From Eonycteris spelaea (Eukaryota > Chordata > Mammalia > Chiroptera > Pteropodidae): 64,000 nt of DNA. The position numbers and the translations under genes are program-made. Numbering within the stretch: the first letter of the stretch is position 1; each line of letters begins with the position of its first letter. The notes below the pieces were generated by a model. It did no database searches and had not been told where the DNA came from. It saw only the letters and a program-made list of their open reading frames with translations. Shown here one piece after another: positions 36,835 through 48,400 of this stretch. The DNA lies in contig PUFA01000022.1 of the NCBI GenBank assembly GCA_003508835.1, positions 2,232,001 to 2,296,000 of the forward strand, read 5' to 3'.

Positions 36835-39460
36835 AATCCTCATACAATAAGAGTATGTTTCATTTTGTAAGAATTTTATAAGATTTTTTGTTTCCCAGAC
36901 ATTGTGCCAATTCTGAGAATTCTCAGAGTCCATTTTATTTTATCAGCCAGTCATCCTCTGTAGATGTAACACACAGATCCTGGCTTTCCTTGGTAGGTAG
37001 TCCTAAGGACAGTTAAAATTTTGGAACTTTTGCAGAATTATTTTGGTCTGCTTGGTTTCTCTGTGCTGCTGGGCTCCCATGGTTCTCTGCCAGTCCTGCC
37101 TGAAGGGACATTTCTGTGAATCAGGATCCCCTCTAATCACATGTTGTAGAAAAGCATTTACACATGATACCCAGAAAAGCCGTGAATGGCATAATCTGGA
37201 GGTAGTGTAGGGGAACAAAATGTGGTTTAAGAAAAAAAAAGTGTGTTTAAGTTTGTGTTTGTATGATTAGAAAACATCATAATAAATATATTCTGAAGAC
37301 TAAACATGTTACTAATCTTCTTTAGTGTTAGAAATGGTGATGTTTAAGGGAATCTAATTTTTGTTATTACAAAATTGCATACAGGAAGAAATTTAGTCAC
37401 CAGTAATACATCAACTATAAACCTGTCAGACAAATTTCCTGGGATTTTAAAAGCTTGTAGTTAGCGCATTAAATTACTATTAGCCAATTATGTGATTTGT
37501 TTTATTATTTCATCAAAAGGAAAACTGATACTATGAAATATAAACACAAAACACAACTGTTTGGGTCTTTAAATTTCAAAACAGGAAAACTCCATCCATC
37601 TCCTCACCTCTTTTGAACTAAAATAAATGGCTCACATAATAAATGGAGTCAAATTATAATGTCATCCCTTAATTAGCATTTATCTTTAGGTTAATTGTGC
37701 ATTAAAGAAAATAAAGAAATAAGGGGAGGCTAATCTTTATAAGGTTTTAAAACATATTGACTAAATAATTTTTAAATTAAATTTAAGAACCACATTAATC
37801 TAGAAAAGATTGTTTCTTAACAACTAGTATCTACTTGAAAGAGTTGAATTAATATTGAATAGTATCTCATGATAAAATTAATTGCTGTCTCTGGGGTCTT
37901 GAAGCATAAATGAAAAAGCAGGAAATCCTTTGTCTAAAATTATATGAGAAAAAAAAATTAGTGTTGTTTGGAAATTGCCTAATTTAAAGGTCATGTAGAA
38001 TTTCTTCAGGTTAAATCACATATTTTGAACTTCTATTTGCCCAGATTAAATTTATTCTAAGAAATTTATTGCCAAAGTTTAATCAGTAAAATTGTTTTTA
38101 AAGGGTGTGGTTAGTTGTTACCCTTATTCATTTTGAAGCAAGGTCAGCAGTAATGAGGCTAAAATGGATATTCAGGGTTACTCTTCACCAGAGTTTCTTT
38201 TAATGGCCTCAGTGATGAGAATTTTGTCTCGGTCAACACAGCGCCCTTGAGGTCTGTGGTGAAAGGGACATCATGACTTTCATCGAAGGGAGTAGGAGAC
38301 GGATGGGAGACAAGTAAAGCAACAATCAGAAAAAATCAATGTTGTGAAAAGATTTCAGAAAAATAAATAAGTAAAATTTACTTTTAAAATAAACTAAAAT
38401 TAACTTCTGCTGTAATATGCAGGCAGAAGAGAAAAGATCAATGTAATGCTGAGAACAAGAGAAATGGGGAGCGCTACCGTAACTTCAGTCATTCTTCTTC
38501 TTGCTATATTGTCTACATCACTAAGATTGTTTTACCAGCTTTGGCTTTTTATGCCATAGGCCATACAGAGTACTAGAAGTATAAAGAAAGAAATTAATTC
38601 CTTATTTGCATTTATCCAAGAGGTTACACGGGCATCTGATTTTTGTCTACGTTTCCAGAGCATATGTAATTCATGATACAAGTTAAAAACAAAGAAAATA
38701 AAACAAAAAAGATGAAAAAAATCAGGTTTTTGTGGGTTTGTTTGTTTTTTTGCATGTGTGCTTGTGTTTGGTACATAGCTGTACCATTTAGGGTCAATAT
38801 TCAGAAACATATCATCATCAAGAGTATTAGATGATAAGCATAACAGATAATGGCACTTAGATTGATAAATTCAAATTCCTAAGATTGGATGGATATGGAG
38901 ACTAAAAAATTGAGATTTATATTTTAATAGAAATAGGGGTATAAAGGAGTAAGCCAGGCCCAAATGTAGCGGGCAATTCATGCTTCATGTGTCTCATTCT
39001 CTGCGACAGATTTCAGTGAGGGTTTCTTTGTTTTTTAATCTGCAAATAGAAAACTTATTCCATTCAAAAAATATCTCTTATGACCTACTTCTCATAGAAT
39101 TTATGTTAAGGATTCATGAGGGCAGTCAAGGAGAACCATGGCTGATGCATGTCACCATAGACAGAGATGAGAATGTTATGCAGAATTAAGTTTGAAGGAT
39201 CTGACTTGCTGAGTGCTAAATGATAAGTATAGTTAAGAGTTTCTAAGGAAGTAAGGGCCAGGAGATAAATCCATTAATGATATGTTTTACAAATTGATTG
39301 AAACTTATGAATTTTAGGAAATAATGAACTCTACAGATAATTATGTGATCTCTACAGATAAAATGTGCTTTAACTACTTTTAAAACACATTTTACATTGA
39401 GAATCCCTCATTAATTGAAGTCACACCTGTGCAATAAAGGTAAAATTGAGATTTAATAAA
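36835..39460. other. AT-rich unique DNA, nothing recognised
   Basis: No gene or confident repeat is seen. Short A runs occur (37230, 37950). Several 60-90-codon frames have no features. Confidence 0.4.
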
Positions 39461-39464
39461 TAAT

Positions 39465-39690
39465 AATTGACATTTATCAAGTATCACTAGGTACCAGCTA
39501 TGGTTGGTTTTAAGTTTTTTAAATATATTAACTCATTTACTTCTTATGACAAACATATTCAAGAATGAGGAAAACACACAGAACAAGGCAAAGTAACGTG
39601 TTCAAATTAGACAGTTAGAAAGACCTAGTGTTGAGATTTACATAGAACGGCCCCAGTGTATGGCTAGACATTGCATGATGCTGCCTCTAA
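39465..39690 (-). repeat. MIR SINE, long copy
   Basis: Antisense MIR: 'ttgacatttatcaagtatcactaggtaccagctatggttg', 'atatattaactcatttacttcttatgac', 'gaatgaggaaaacacacagaacaagg', 'aaagtaacgtgttcaaattagacag' and 'ccccagtgtatggctagacattgcatgatgctgcctc'. This covers most of the element. Confidence 0.7.
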
Positions 39691-40079
39691 AAACACTATT
39701 TGATTAATCTGATTTTTCTAGATAGCCAATTTTATTCCCACATCATTTTTTTTAATCATCTAAAACTGCCTGGTTTTCTATTACATGTTTATAATGTTAA
39801 AGAAAAGTTTGAATCCAATTTAACCATTTTATTCTACAAGCCCAGTAACGGTGTTCCCTAATTGCACTTGTTTTATGTCTTCTGTTTTAGTAAGTTTGTG
39901 GCACAGGGTCACTAGTGCAAGAGTTTTCTAGTTTTTCTCCTTTCTCTACCCACTCAACCTTTACTGGCACGTTATTGCAAAAAAATGTTTTCCTAGTTCT
40001 AAGTTATAGACAAGCACAGTTAAAAAAACTTACCCATCTGGTTCTGATATTTTCCACTTCTTTCCCTTTCGAGAAGCAC

Positions 40080-40560
40080 TGGATTAGTTCACACATCTGC
40101 CTCCCCTCTGCACCCATCTTAATGTGCACTGCTGGAGAAAACCAGGCCACCTCGCAGATCAGGACCACGGCGAGTTTACGGTCCAAACTCAGAGGCAACC
40201 ACGACTGCCTGGCCATCCCATGGGACTGCTTCCCGTTTCCCTCAGCCACGATTCCAGGACTCTTCATTTCCTTTAAATCCTCATCCCCCAGAGTCCACCT
40301 TACTCTGTCAATGACTCCAGGTAGGAGGCAGAGAAAGTGAGCCACGTTGGCACACACCTCTAGCAGCATCTACAAGGCACAGGGGGATTCACGGCATCCT
40401 TCCCTTACAGACTGGATTATCCTAGTCCGCGAAGTCCCTCCCCCAGTGAGGTTTGGAAACCCCATCAGCCCTTGTTCCTGAGGCCCTTATCAGGCCTCGT
40501 TTACTGCAGGGATAAGAGCTCAGATAGTCCACCTGACCCCCTGGCACCTGATGTGGGGCA
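40080..40560. other. GC-richer flank of retroviral remnant, unclassified
   Basis: GC content rises sharply here from the AT-rich left flank. The segment may be retroviral internal sequence upstream of pro-pol, or host DNA. I find no LTR, primer-binding site or gag-like motif that I can defend. Overlapping 120-140-codon frames on both strands at 39915-40369 have no domain features. Confidence 0.3.
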
Positions 40561-40563
40561 CCG

Positions 40564-41800
40564 ATGTCCATGCCAAGCCCAGGGGCAGGACAAGACATTT
40601 ATGATGCTCCATTGCTGATCTGGAGAATAATGACAGATGTCGAGAATGGGTACAGACCCTGGGACCCCAGAGAGGGAGCTCAGCAAGCCAAAAGCCTATC
40701 CCAATCATCCATAATAAAAATAACCTTTCCAATAAAAATAACCTGGAAGCAGACATGTTCGACCTCGTTGCTGTTGGTAGTCCCACTGAACAGACAGACC
40801 AATACCCCAACACTCTGTGGGTTGGCCTATGAAAACCCTGGGAACCTGAAAGGCAGGCAGTTAGACCTGCCCTGCCTGCTTCACCCACCCCAATGCCACA
40901 TCATACCAAGGACACGGTCCTCAGGGTGGTGGCCTCCCATGCTCTGCGTGAAGTATGTGACGGCCCCTGGAGGCGGCCAAAGGTCTCATGTTGAGCTCAT
41001 TCTTCACTGGTCCCCCAGAAATAAAGAAAAGGTGATGGCTCTGATGGAGCCCGGATCCCAGTGGACTCATGAGATTCTCAGGAGTTCTCTGACCCTGTCA
41101 GCACCATCAACAGTTACAGAGGGAGATGGTTATGGTCAGAAAGGTCCTTTTAACACTGCAAATTGGACATTCTCCCCCTCGAGAATATGAGGGTTTCCCC
41201 TCCCCCCTTCAAATACCAAAGAACTTATTGGGCATTGATATCCTATAGGTCAAACTTGTCATTCTCTAGCAGTAAAAACTGCCCCTGGGCCAGAGTAATC
41301 AAACCAATGCCAACTGGGAACGAGTAAGTCCACTGTCCTTCACACAGTGGTCACCGTCAAATAGTACAAATTGCTTGGGGACATAAAGAGACCCCAACGA
41401 ACTGTATCGAGTGGCCCTGTGTGGCCTGCCCAGAGTGCTTTCAGTGGCCAAGTATGGCCACTAAGAAGGCCAGCTGGCTCAGGACAGATGAGGGCGAACT
41501 CCCAGGAACTGACTGAGGTGGTGTCCTAAACCCATGTGGCTGTGCCCAATGATGCCACCATCTTAGATACTTTGTCATTGTCATGAGTGGGGACCATGCC
41601 CAGAAGGACTTAGAGAATGCTTTTTCGATACATCCCTGGCCATGGAATGACAAGATCAATGCACTTTCATGTGGGTGGGACAACAGGCTGCCTGCGCTGT
41701 GCCCCAGTGGCATGGGAGGGTGGCCCGCCCTTGTTTTCCTCCCCCACACTGGTCCACACACGAGGGCTTGCCCCTGCTGCAGGGCACTGGGCAGGCTTTG
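40564..41800 (+). pseudogene. Endogenous retrovirus pro-pol remnant (decayed)
   Basis: This decayed retroviral segment lies in sense orientation. The first part is an open frame of 208 codons (40564-41190), the longest in the window. Near its end the frame reads HVELILHWSP and then, about ten residues on, MEPG at 41044-41055, where a retroviral protease would carry its catalytic Asp-Ser/Thr-Gly. The catalytic residue is therefore absent here. After a frameshift, 41222-41245 reads NLLGIDIL followed by a stop, which resembles the protease C-terminal end. A further frame at 41583 contains KDLENAFSIHP, which resembles the reverse transcriptase segment carrying the first catalytic aspartate. At least two frame changes and several stops break the gene. 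No intact function is possible. The exact ERV class cannot be assigned by eye; a class III or ERVL-like affinity is only a guess. Confidence 0.6.
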
Positions 41801-42340
41801 ATGAAAGATCTGCAAGAGAGGATGGGTGGTGAACCCACAAAAGTGCAGGCAGAGGCACTGCCACAGAGTTTTGGGGAGTCGTTTGGTGGGGTAAGAAGCA
41901 TGCTGTCACAGAGGCAAGCCTGTCCAACCCCAAGAACAGGAACGAGGTGTGGGCCTGCGTGGGGATCTGGGGGTGTGGAGGGCTTTTATTCCCCACCTGG
42001 TGCAGCGGCTCTGTCCCTGGCAAATTAACACACGCAGGCCTGGGCATGAAAGAGATTAGCCACCTCGGACAAGGCAAACACATCCGTAAGCAGATTAAAG
42101 CTCAGGGTGTCTCCCAAGCAGGGCTACCATTTAGGTTAGGTGCATCTGTGACTCTGGGAATATGGGTAGGGCACTTGGCGGAGACAGCAGAGAGCTGTCA
42201 AAACCCCCAAAGATTTTGGTCCCAGCTCTGGAAGGGGCAGAAACGTGATACACCCCACGGGGCCTCAGCTCCCAGCATAGAACACAACGCCCCCCACCTC
42301 CCTGCGCAGAGCCGCCCTCAAGGGAAGAGCCCATCACGGC
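41801..42340 (+). pseudogene. Probable continuation of the ERV pol remnant
   Basis: The GC content and broken frames continue, with no recognisable host gene. I see no confident motif beyond the reverse transcriptase-like segment. It is placed here by continuity with the pro-pol remnant to its left. Confidence 0.35.
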
Positions 42341-42672
42341 ATCAGCAGGTGGGGTGAAGATGCGCGCACCGCGCCTCCTGCCCCCCCCCGCCCCCGCCGC
42401 CTCTGCCACGGCGCAACCCCCGCTGCGACTAAGCAGCACGAAGCAGGGGAGCACCCTGCCTCGCAGCCCGCTGCCTCCGGAAGCAGGGTGCTACTAGGCC
42501 CTGCGGAGTACGGGGTCCCCCAATGCTCCGCCCCTGTTCCCCTTGTGGCCCCCGAGGCCTGTAGGGAGGGAGCCAGGGAGGCCCGCGGATGCCCGGGACA
42601 CAGGTGGGTCCAGTCGGGGCGGTCCTCCCACATGCGCCGGTCGCTGGGGCCAAAAAGGTTGGGGACCGCTGC
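42340..42672 (-). mobile_element. hAT-like DNA transposon end, GC-rich
   Basis: On the plus strand the segment ends 'ccaaaaaggttggggaccgctg' at 42672. Its reverse complement begins cagcggtccccaacc and continues ctttttggcccc, matching the terminal inverted repeat and subterminal sequence of a common mammalian hAT family. The next eight bases, 'ctctaaac', would be one copy of the target-site duplication. I cannot find the matching left terminus or the second duplication copy, so the left boundary is a guess based on where the GC- and CpG-rich sequence starts. It has a C9 run near 42382 and high CpG content, and interrupts the retroviral remnant. Confidence 0.5.
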
Positions 42673-42689
42673 TCTAAACAATACCCAGA

Positions 42690-43660
42690 GCAACTGCCAA
42701 GGGCGCCTGGGGCCCTCCGGCCGGCTGCCCACCGGGGGAGGGGTTGGCAGGTTGATCGTCCTGGCCTCCCCTGTGAGCGAGGGTTTAAAGGAGCCTTGGT
42801 CTGAGTGGACGATGCATCTGGCTGAACCCGAGCTCTCCCCCGTCGCCACGCAAACCAGACTGCCACCATGAGAGGCTCAGAGAAACAGCCCCAGTCCAGA
42901 TGCTCTCATGGAATAGACAGGGATCACGGGGTCACGTCTTGAGGAATAACGTGCGAGACTGGGCAAAGAACAGCGCATTGGATGGAGGCTCCGTCCCCCT
43001 AGAACCACAGGTAGCAGAGCTGGTAGAGGGGAGAATGGGAGATGAATCAACCAACAGGCAACACTACTTTGGCCGGTGACTAAAGCACTACCCCCGACGG
43101 TGATGCGTTTGACTGGTCAACCAGCAGGGCCTGTCGTCCTGCGTGACAGACCGGGGACCCCTGCCGAGGCGCCCAGCACTGTGGAGGTGTGGGAGTCACG
43201 GAGACAGCCATCGCCCCAGCTCTCACCGCGGTCCACCTGCTACCCTGAGAACAGCAAGCCCCATCGCGCCTGAGGAAGGGTCACCTACTGGACGCACGAT
43301 GGGACGTCCCACTGGGATGGGCGGGTCACTCTGCACCCCTGGGTGAGGGGGACTCCTCAGTCTCCACCGAGTCCCGCCGCCCTGATACACACTGGACCTA
43401 CTGAAACACACCGTGCCCGGAATGGATCACGCACCATGAAAAGAGGGGACACGGTGTGGGTCCCGGTCTGCACATCGCCCCCAGTCCGGCTCCCCACCAC
43501 TGGCAGGTCCATCTCCTCTGGCCAACACGTGCAGCATGCACCGCCTGACCGACTGTGACCCAAAGCCGCAGCCGCAGTGACCGCTGAGGGGCGGGCCACG
43601 GGTGTGACTCTCAGAGTGGGAGCCCTTCCCACGCAGGCCCCTAAATTCCCATCTTTTCAG
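42690..43660 (+). pseudogene. Possible distal pol part of the ERV remnant
   Basis: GC-rich sequence with frames broken by stops continues to the right of the hAT end and stops abruptly at about 43665, where AT-rich DNA resumes. A stretch reading MKRGDTVWVPVC at about 43436-43470 resembles the small barrel-type C-terminal region of a retroviral integrase, but this is weak. Overlapping frames on both strands (up to 171 codons on minus at 42334-42849) reflect stop-poor GC-rich sequence. It could also be host sequence of unknown origin. Confidence 0.3.
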
Positions 43661-44539
43661 CCTCAAACTAACAATTAGAGTTTATTCTCTTGACAGGACA
43701 GCAAAAGGTTTTGTTACTTCATCGATTCTATTAAAGATTCAGTAATTATTTGACCAATACACAGTAGAATGGATTCCATCATTGGCTAGGAAATAAAAAC
43801 TAAAAGACGGGTCCCTTGTAAAATTAAAATTCTACATATCAGATATTTCACATAGGATAAGATTTACGGTTCCTTTTCTTTGTTAAAATATGATTAAATT
43901 ATTTTTCTTATCTCGTTATAATAAAGAATACGCATAATTGAAAGTGAAGTGAACACTATTATTTTGGGATCAGCATAATAAAGATTAGTAAAGAGACTTG
44001 TCAAAAGTTCTTTGTGTGTGTGTTTTTTTTTTCTTTCTTTCTATTCTTGCTTTAACTATAGTTTGAGAGAAGCCTCTGGCTCACTCACTAGACAAACTGA
44101 AGCCATTTTAGAGGTATTACAGGTGCCAATTCAAACCAGAATTTGAGATCAATTTAAATGTATTTTCATCATTTTATTTTATCTCTCTCCTGTGAATTTT
44201 CAAGCTGTTACTTAACAGTTTCTTGAGTTTCACTAGCCTGTTTTAAAGTCTGAGGTAATACAGAAAACTAAAATTTTTAGAAGGGCCATTTGGAATGTTC
44301 CTTTTACAATAAACTGTTCTAATACAGTATCATATTTCATTTGGGATTTTTCTCTGTAAAAGAAAAAAAAACGATAATCAACAATCAGAATGTGGAAAAG
44401 ATTAATATTTCTATTTTATTCAGGTACAGAATAAGAACAGGCGTAATATATCTACTATATATAAACAAATAGATCAATTATGGTTGTTGGTTTTAACTCT
44501 GTTTTTGGTTTATTTTACTAAAGATTTTCCAGTGTTTAC
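43661..44539. other. AT-rich unique DNA, nothing recognised
   Basis: The transition from GC-rich to AT-rich is sharp at about 43660. A short (GT)n/T run lies at about 44011-44032. No gene is seen. Confidence 0.4.
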
Positions 44540-44825
44540 TATAAACTTTTGATAAAACGTTTTTTGTATGAATACAATCCACTAAATCAGTGGCTGGGGA
44601 TTTAATAAGCAAACGCTCTTCTTGGGAGAGGTGCCATCGTCCTCTCCCTGAGATGCCTGAGTGCGGGGCCCACCGGGGGCAGGGGGAGGAGGAGGGGGCC
44701 GAGGCCAGGCCGAAGGCCACAGGACAGGTGGCGGAGGAGAGTGGGCCTGCCCCAGGGGACCGCAATGAAGCTGTGTGTGGAGACGCAGGTGGGCTGAGAC
44801 GCTCCGTGGCTTCTGTCTCCGCCTG
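44540..44825 (-). repeat. Left arm of a ~285-bp inverted repeat, coding-like
   Basis: The reverse complement of this segment matches 46678-46959 over its full length, at roughly 88-92 percent identity by eye. Relative to the right copy it carries single-base deletions (for example 'aagaagagcg' against 'aagaagaagcg'), so its frame is broken. Pieces read DGTSPKK and then, after a frame change, RLLIKSPATDLVD..IHTKNVLSKVY. Similarity ends sharply on both sides. It does not match any SINE, LTR or DNA-transposon family I recognise. It could be an unclassified repeat, a processed pseudogene fragment, or one half of an inverted duplication. Confidence 0.8.
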
Positions 44826-45329
44826 GGTTCCGTCTCCTTCAGACGTGATACAAACTGTCTAGCGCGGTGCACAGAGAACATACTTCGGCATCCGAAGGTC
44901 GCCTGTGACTTTCCTCACTTTCTCGTCACCACTACGTGCTCTGTAGGGAGGTGGGCGTGACATGGCGCAATACACATGTGCGGTGAGGTCTGGTGGACTG
45001 CCACCAGTGCCAAGGCGCCGGTCACCTTCACCGGGCATCGTTACCTGTCTTCCGGGGCACAGTCTGCTTTTGCTGCCTTTCACTTTTTCTCACCTGGGCC
45101 GCTGGGGACACGCTGTTGCAGTTTCTGAAGTCCTTGCAATAACGCAGACTTTCCACACCTCCACCCGGGTCTCACACTACTATTTGTGTTGTACCAGATG
45201 TTTTGGCTCGTCATCTTTTTCAGTTTTTATCATCAGAAAAGTCTAAAGGAGACTGAACTCGAGCATAAATATGGGCACAGACAACATGCTGGACAAGTAA
45301 TCTCTTTCTTTGGAAGAGAGAGTTGCGAT
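44826..45329. other. CpG-retaining sequence between inverted-repeat arms
   Basis: About 44830-45180 is GC-richer with frequent CpGs ('tctagcgcggtgc', 'cttcggcatccg', 'ggcgccggtcacc', 'ccgggcatcg'). No known repeat or long frame is seen. It may belong to the same insertion as the left arm, because the compositional step is seamless. Confidence 0.3.
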
Positions 45330-45490
45330 GTTCTCTACCAGGGACGTTTGAAAATGTGTTGGTGGCCACAGCTGGGATGGGGTGCTGTGGCTTTTTAGTG
45401 GGTGAGTTCAGGGGTGCTGAATACCTAACAAAGCACAGGGCAGCCCCCCACAACAAAGAATAGTGCCTCACAGCATCAACAGTGTGAAGA
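45330..45490 (+). mobile_element. MER5-like hAT-Charlie fragment
   Basis: Sense order of the MER5-type element: 'ctctaccagggacgtttgaaaatgtgttggtggccacagctggg', 'ggggtgctgtggctttttagtgggtgag', 'caggggtgctgaatacctaacaaagcacagggcagccccccacaacaaagaatagtgcc'. It lies within the spacer of the inverted-repeat pair. Confidence 0.8.
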
Positions 45491-46677
45491 TCCACAAATC
45501 CTGTCATACAGGTTTGATTGCCTAATAAACCTGTTTTCCCTCTGTTTGTAAATGCTATTGCTGAGTGGAATTTAGGCTCAAGTTAGTGAATATTTTGAAT
45601 ACTCCCTCATTCTTGATATTTTCAAGCATACACGCCCATGCACATATACACACAAACACAAACAACCATAAACACAAAAAGCCAGATTCAATTAAAATTA
45701 CTTTTAGAAATAAATAAATTGACCCAAAATAAACTGACCATTGAGGATTTGGACTTGCTGAACACAAAGGCTGTTTACTAACATAGAGAGAGAAAATAAC
45801 AATTCTTAACTTTTTCCCGGATACTTATTTCTATAGTAGGGTCCACATACGGACATGATTTTCTTGGTGTTCGTAATACATTTGTGGTTTTTATACGAAA
45901 CAATTTCTAATTTAGAAGTAAAAAAGTGACACTTCCCCAAATTCCAAAAACTAAGGTATGTCGATTCTGTAGAATATTCAATCATAGCTGAGTATATTTT
46001 CAGCATAATAAAAATGAGACTATGTAGTTTCTCATACTATAACTACCATAAAAAGTACAAAAATATTCTACTTATCTAAAACCTTTTACAGCAAGTGTTA
46101 ACCCAAAGTCAACCTTTATGACCGCAAGGATTTCAGCTAAAAATATTTAAATCTCTTAAATGAATTTAATAAACCAGGACACAATAACAACTCCTAGTTA
46201 ACCTTTTCATATTCAATGAATAAGATGTGAAATGATTATATCTGATTATTAAAACAATTTAAAAAATGAAGGTATTCATTAAATGCAATTAAGAAAAATC
46301 AGGCTAATGCCCAAAATGAATTAAACATTTAAATTATTTTCTAGGGAGTAACTGATCTATTTTCAAAGATTAATTTTCTTTATCATAACATAAATACGTA
46401 AAGAATGTAGAATATGTGTTTGCTTCAATAAATTGATACTTTTTTAAAAATGTTAATGGTTAAATGATCTGCTACAGCAATTTCAGTATATACTTTCAAT
46501 TTTCTTCTTCCTCATTAGTGATTGGGAAAATTCTCAAATATCAGGAAATAGTGTAAAGGTTGAAAGGCAAGGCATGAGATCTTACATTATCTGTCTCCTT
46601 GTGATTGGGTTAATACACTCAGCACACCGGCTTTACCCTTCTTTCACATTTTAACATGTGACAGGATGTTCTTTTTT
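45491..46677. other. AT-rich DNA between inverted-repeat arms
   Basis: No gene or repeat is recognised. Composition is typical of the surrounding desert. Confidence 0.4.
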
Positions 46678-46959
46678 AAGGCTGGAGACAGAAGCCGAGG
46701 AGAGTCTCAGCCCATCTGCGTCTCCACACACAGCTTCATCGCGGTCCGCTGGGGCAGGCCCACTCTCCTCTGCCACCTGTCCTGTGGCCTTCGGCCTCGG
46801 CTCGGCCCCCTCCCCGCCGCCCGAGTGCCCCGCACTCAGGCTTCTCAGGGAAGAGGATGATGACACCTCTCCCAAGAAGAAGCGTTTGCTTATTAAATCC
46901 CCACACACTGATTTAGTGGATCGTATTCATACAAAAAACATTTTATCAAAAGTATATGG
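46678..46959 (+). repeat. Right arm of inverted repeat, open frame retained
   Basis: This arm is read through by one open frame (46658-46984, 108 codons). It starts in the left flank and ends at a TAA in AT-rich DNA just past the arm. The product has a Ser/Ala/Pro-rich middle, an acidic EEDDD run, a basic PKKKR run like a nuclear localisation signal, then LLIKSPHTDLVDRIHTKNI and LSKVY. An acidic-basic junction followed by a structured-looking tail is protein-like, but I cannot name a family. CpGs are retained ('catcgcggtccgctgg'). An antisense L1 begins about 45 bp beyond. There is no poly(A) tail directly next to it, so a simple retrocopy is not proved. Confidence 0.8.
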
Positions 46960-47004
46960 TATAAATATACAATGTTTTCTTTAAAACAATATTATCATTT
47001 GTGT

Positions 47005-48400
47005 TTTATCTCTTTTTCCTTGGTTAGACTGACTAGTGGTTCAGCAATTTAACTGGTCTTACTAAAGAACCAAATTTTGCTTTTGTTGATGTTCTCTATT
47101 GTTTACCTGTTTTCAATTTCATTAATATTTTTTCTCTAATTTTTATTTGACTAGTTGTGTTATTTAAAAGTACATCATTCAATTTTTAAGTATTTAAGAA
47201 TTTTCCAGTATCTTTTTTATTAATTTCTAATTTAATTCCATTTTGGTCTAAAAACATAATTTGTATGATTTCCGTTCTTTCAAATTTGTTACGGTGTGTT
47301 TGTGGTCCATAATGTGTATTAACTTGGTGAATGTCACATGTGATTTTCAGAAGAATGTGTGCCTGCTGTTGTTAGATGGAGTGCTCTATAAAGTCATTCA
47401 GAGCAACTTGATTGACTGTGCTGCTCACATCATCTATATTTTAGCTGACAGAGAGGTGTTGAGGTCTTCAACTATAACAGTGTTGTTTCCACATTTTTGT
47501 CACTCTTTCAGTTTTGACATGTATTTTGACACATTCTGATCAGATGCATATTCATTTAACGTCATTATTTTCCTTGGAGACTTCACTCTTTTATCATTAT
47601 GTAATTTCCCCTTTATCACTCATAATCTCTTTTGTTCTGAAGTCTGCTTGTCTGGAATTAATGTAGCTACTCCAGCTTTCCTTTGATTAGAGATAGCATA
47701 GTTTATCTTTCTCCATCCCTTTCCTTTTAATCTATCTGAGTTTTAAATTCAAAGTGGGTTTCTTGTAAGTCAAATATCATTGGCCTTATTTCTTTCTTTC
47801 TCCACTCTAATACTCTATCTTTAAATAACGTATGTTGACCATTAACACTTAAACCAGTTATTGATACAGTTAAATTAATATCCAGATTAATTTATAACTT
47901 TTTTTCTATTTACTACATTTATTTTTTGATTTTGGTTATTTTTTCTACCTTTTTTTTTTTTTTTTTTTGCTTTTTCTGGTTTTAATTGAGCATTTCAAAT
48001 GAGTTAATTTTCTCTCTGCCATTAGTATATCAATTATACTATTTATTTAATTTTTAAGTCGTTTCCCTAGAGTTTGCAGTAAACATTTATAATTAATCCA
48101 AGTCCACCTTCAAATACTACTATACTACTTGATAGTTGTGTAGATAACTTACACCAAAGTATTCTCATTTCCTCTCCCCTATGTTTTATAATATCACTGG
48201 CCTTCTTTTTACTTATACTATAATCACCTAATACATTCTTGCTTTTACCGTTTTGAATAGTTATTTATTAGATCAGACAGGAATTATAAAATAAAGATTT
48301 CTTTTGCTTTCATTTATTCCTTCTTTGGAGCTCTTCCTTTCTTTTGGAGATCAGTTACTGATATTGGTTTATATCAGTATAATAACTGAGACGGTCAAGT
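47005..48400 (-). mobile_element. L1 ORF2 remnant, old L1M-type, antisense
   Basis: Antisense L1 ORF2. Recognisable blocks include 'aagaaccaaattttgcttttgttgatgttctctattgtttacctg', 'aatttaattccattttggtctaaaaacataatttgtatgattt', 'tgtttgtggtccataatgtgtat', 'agatggagtgctctataaa', 'agtctgcttgtctggaattaatgtagctactccagctttc', 'aagtgggtttcttgtaagtcaaatat', and a trailing pyrimidine-rich part ('tttccctagagtttgcag', 'ttactgatattgg' region). The reverse transcriptase is fragmented, with many stops. A T run at 47949-47970 interrupts it. Confidence 0.8.
47949..47970. repeat. Poly(T) run
   Basis: About 20 T residues within the L1 remnant. Simple repeat. Confidence 0.9.

Noticed and set aside
41441..42083. 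Minus-strand frames of 81-138 codons
   Set aside because: They are shadows of the plus-strand retroviral remnant. No start context or domain is present.
42131..42871. Overlapping GC-rich open frames up to 171 codons on both strands
   Set aside because: They are stop-poor because of GC-rich sequence from the hAT-like end and retroviral remnant. Several frames are open at once and none has domain character.
40080..43660. CpG island promoter
   Set aside because: The CpG and GC content is better explained by the retroviral and hAT-like insertions. No transcript start signal or adjoining exon is visible.
47261..47539. 92-codon frame
   Set aside because: It lies inside an antisense L1 ORF2 remnant, on the opposite strand to the L1 coding sense.
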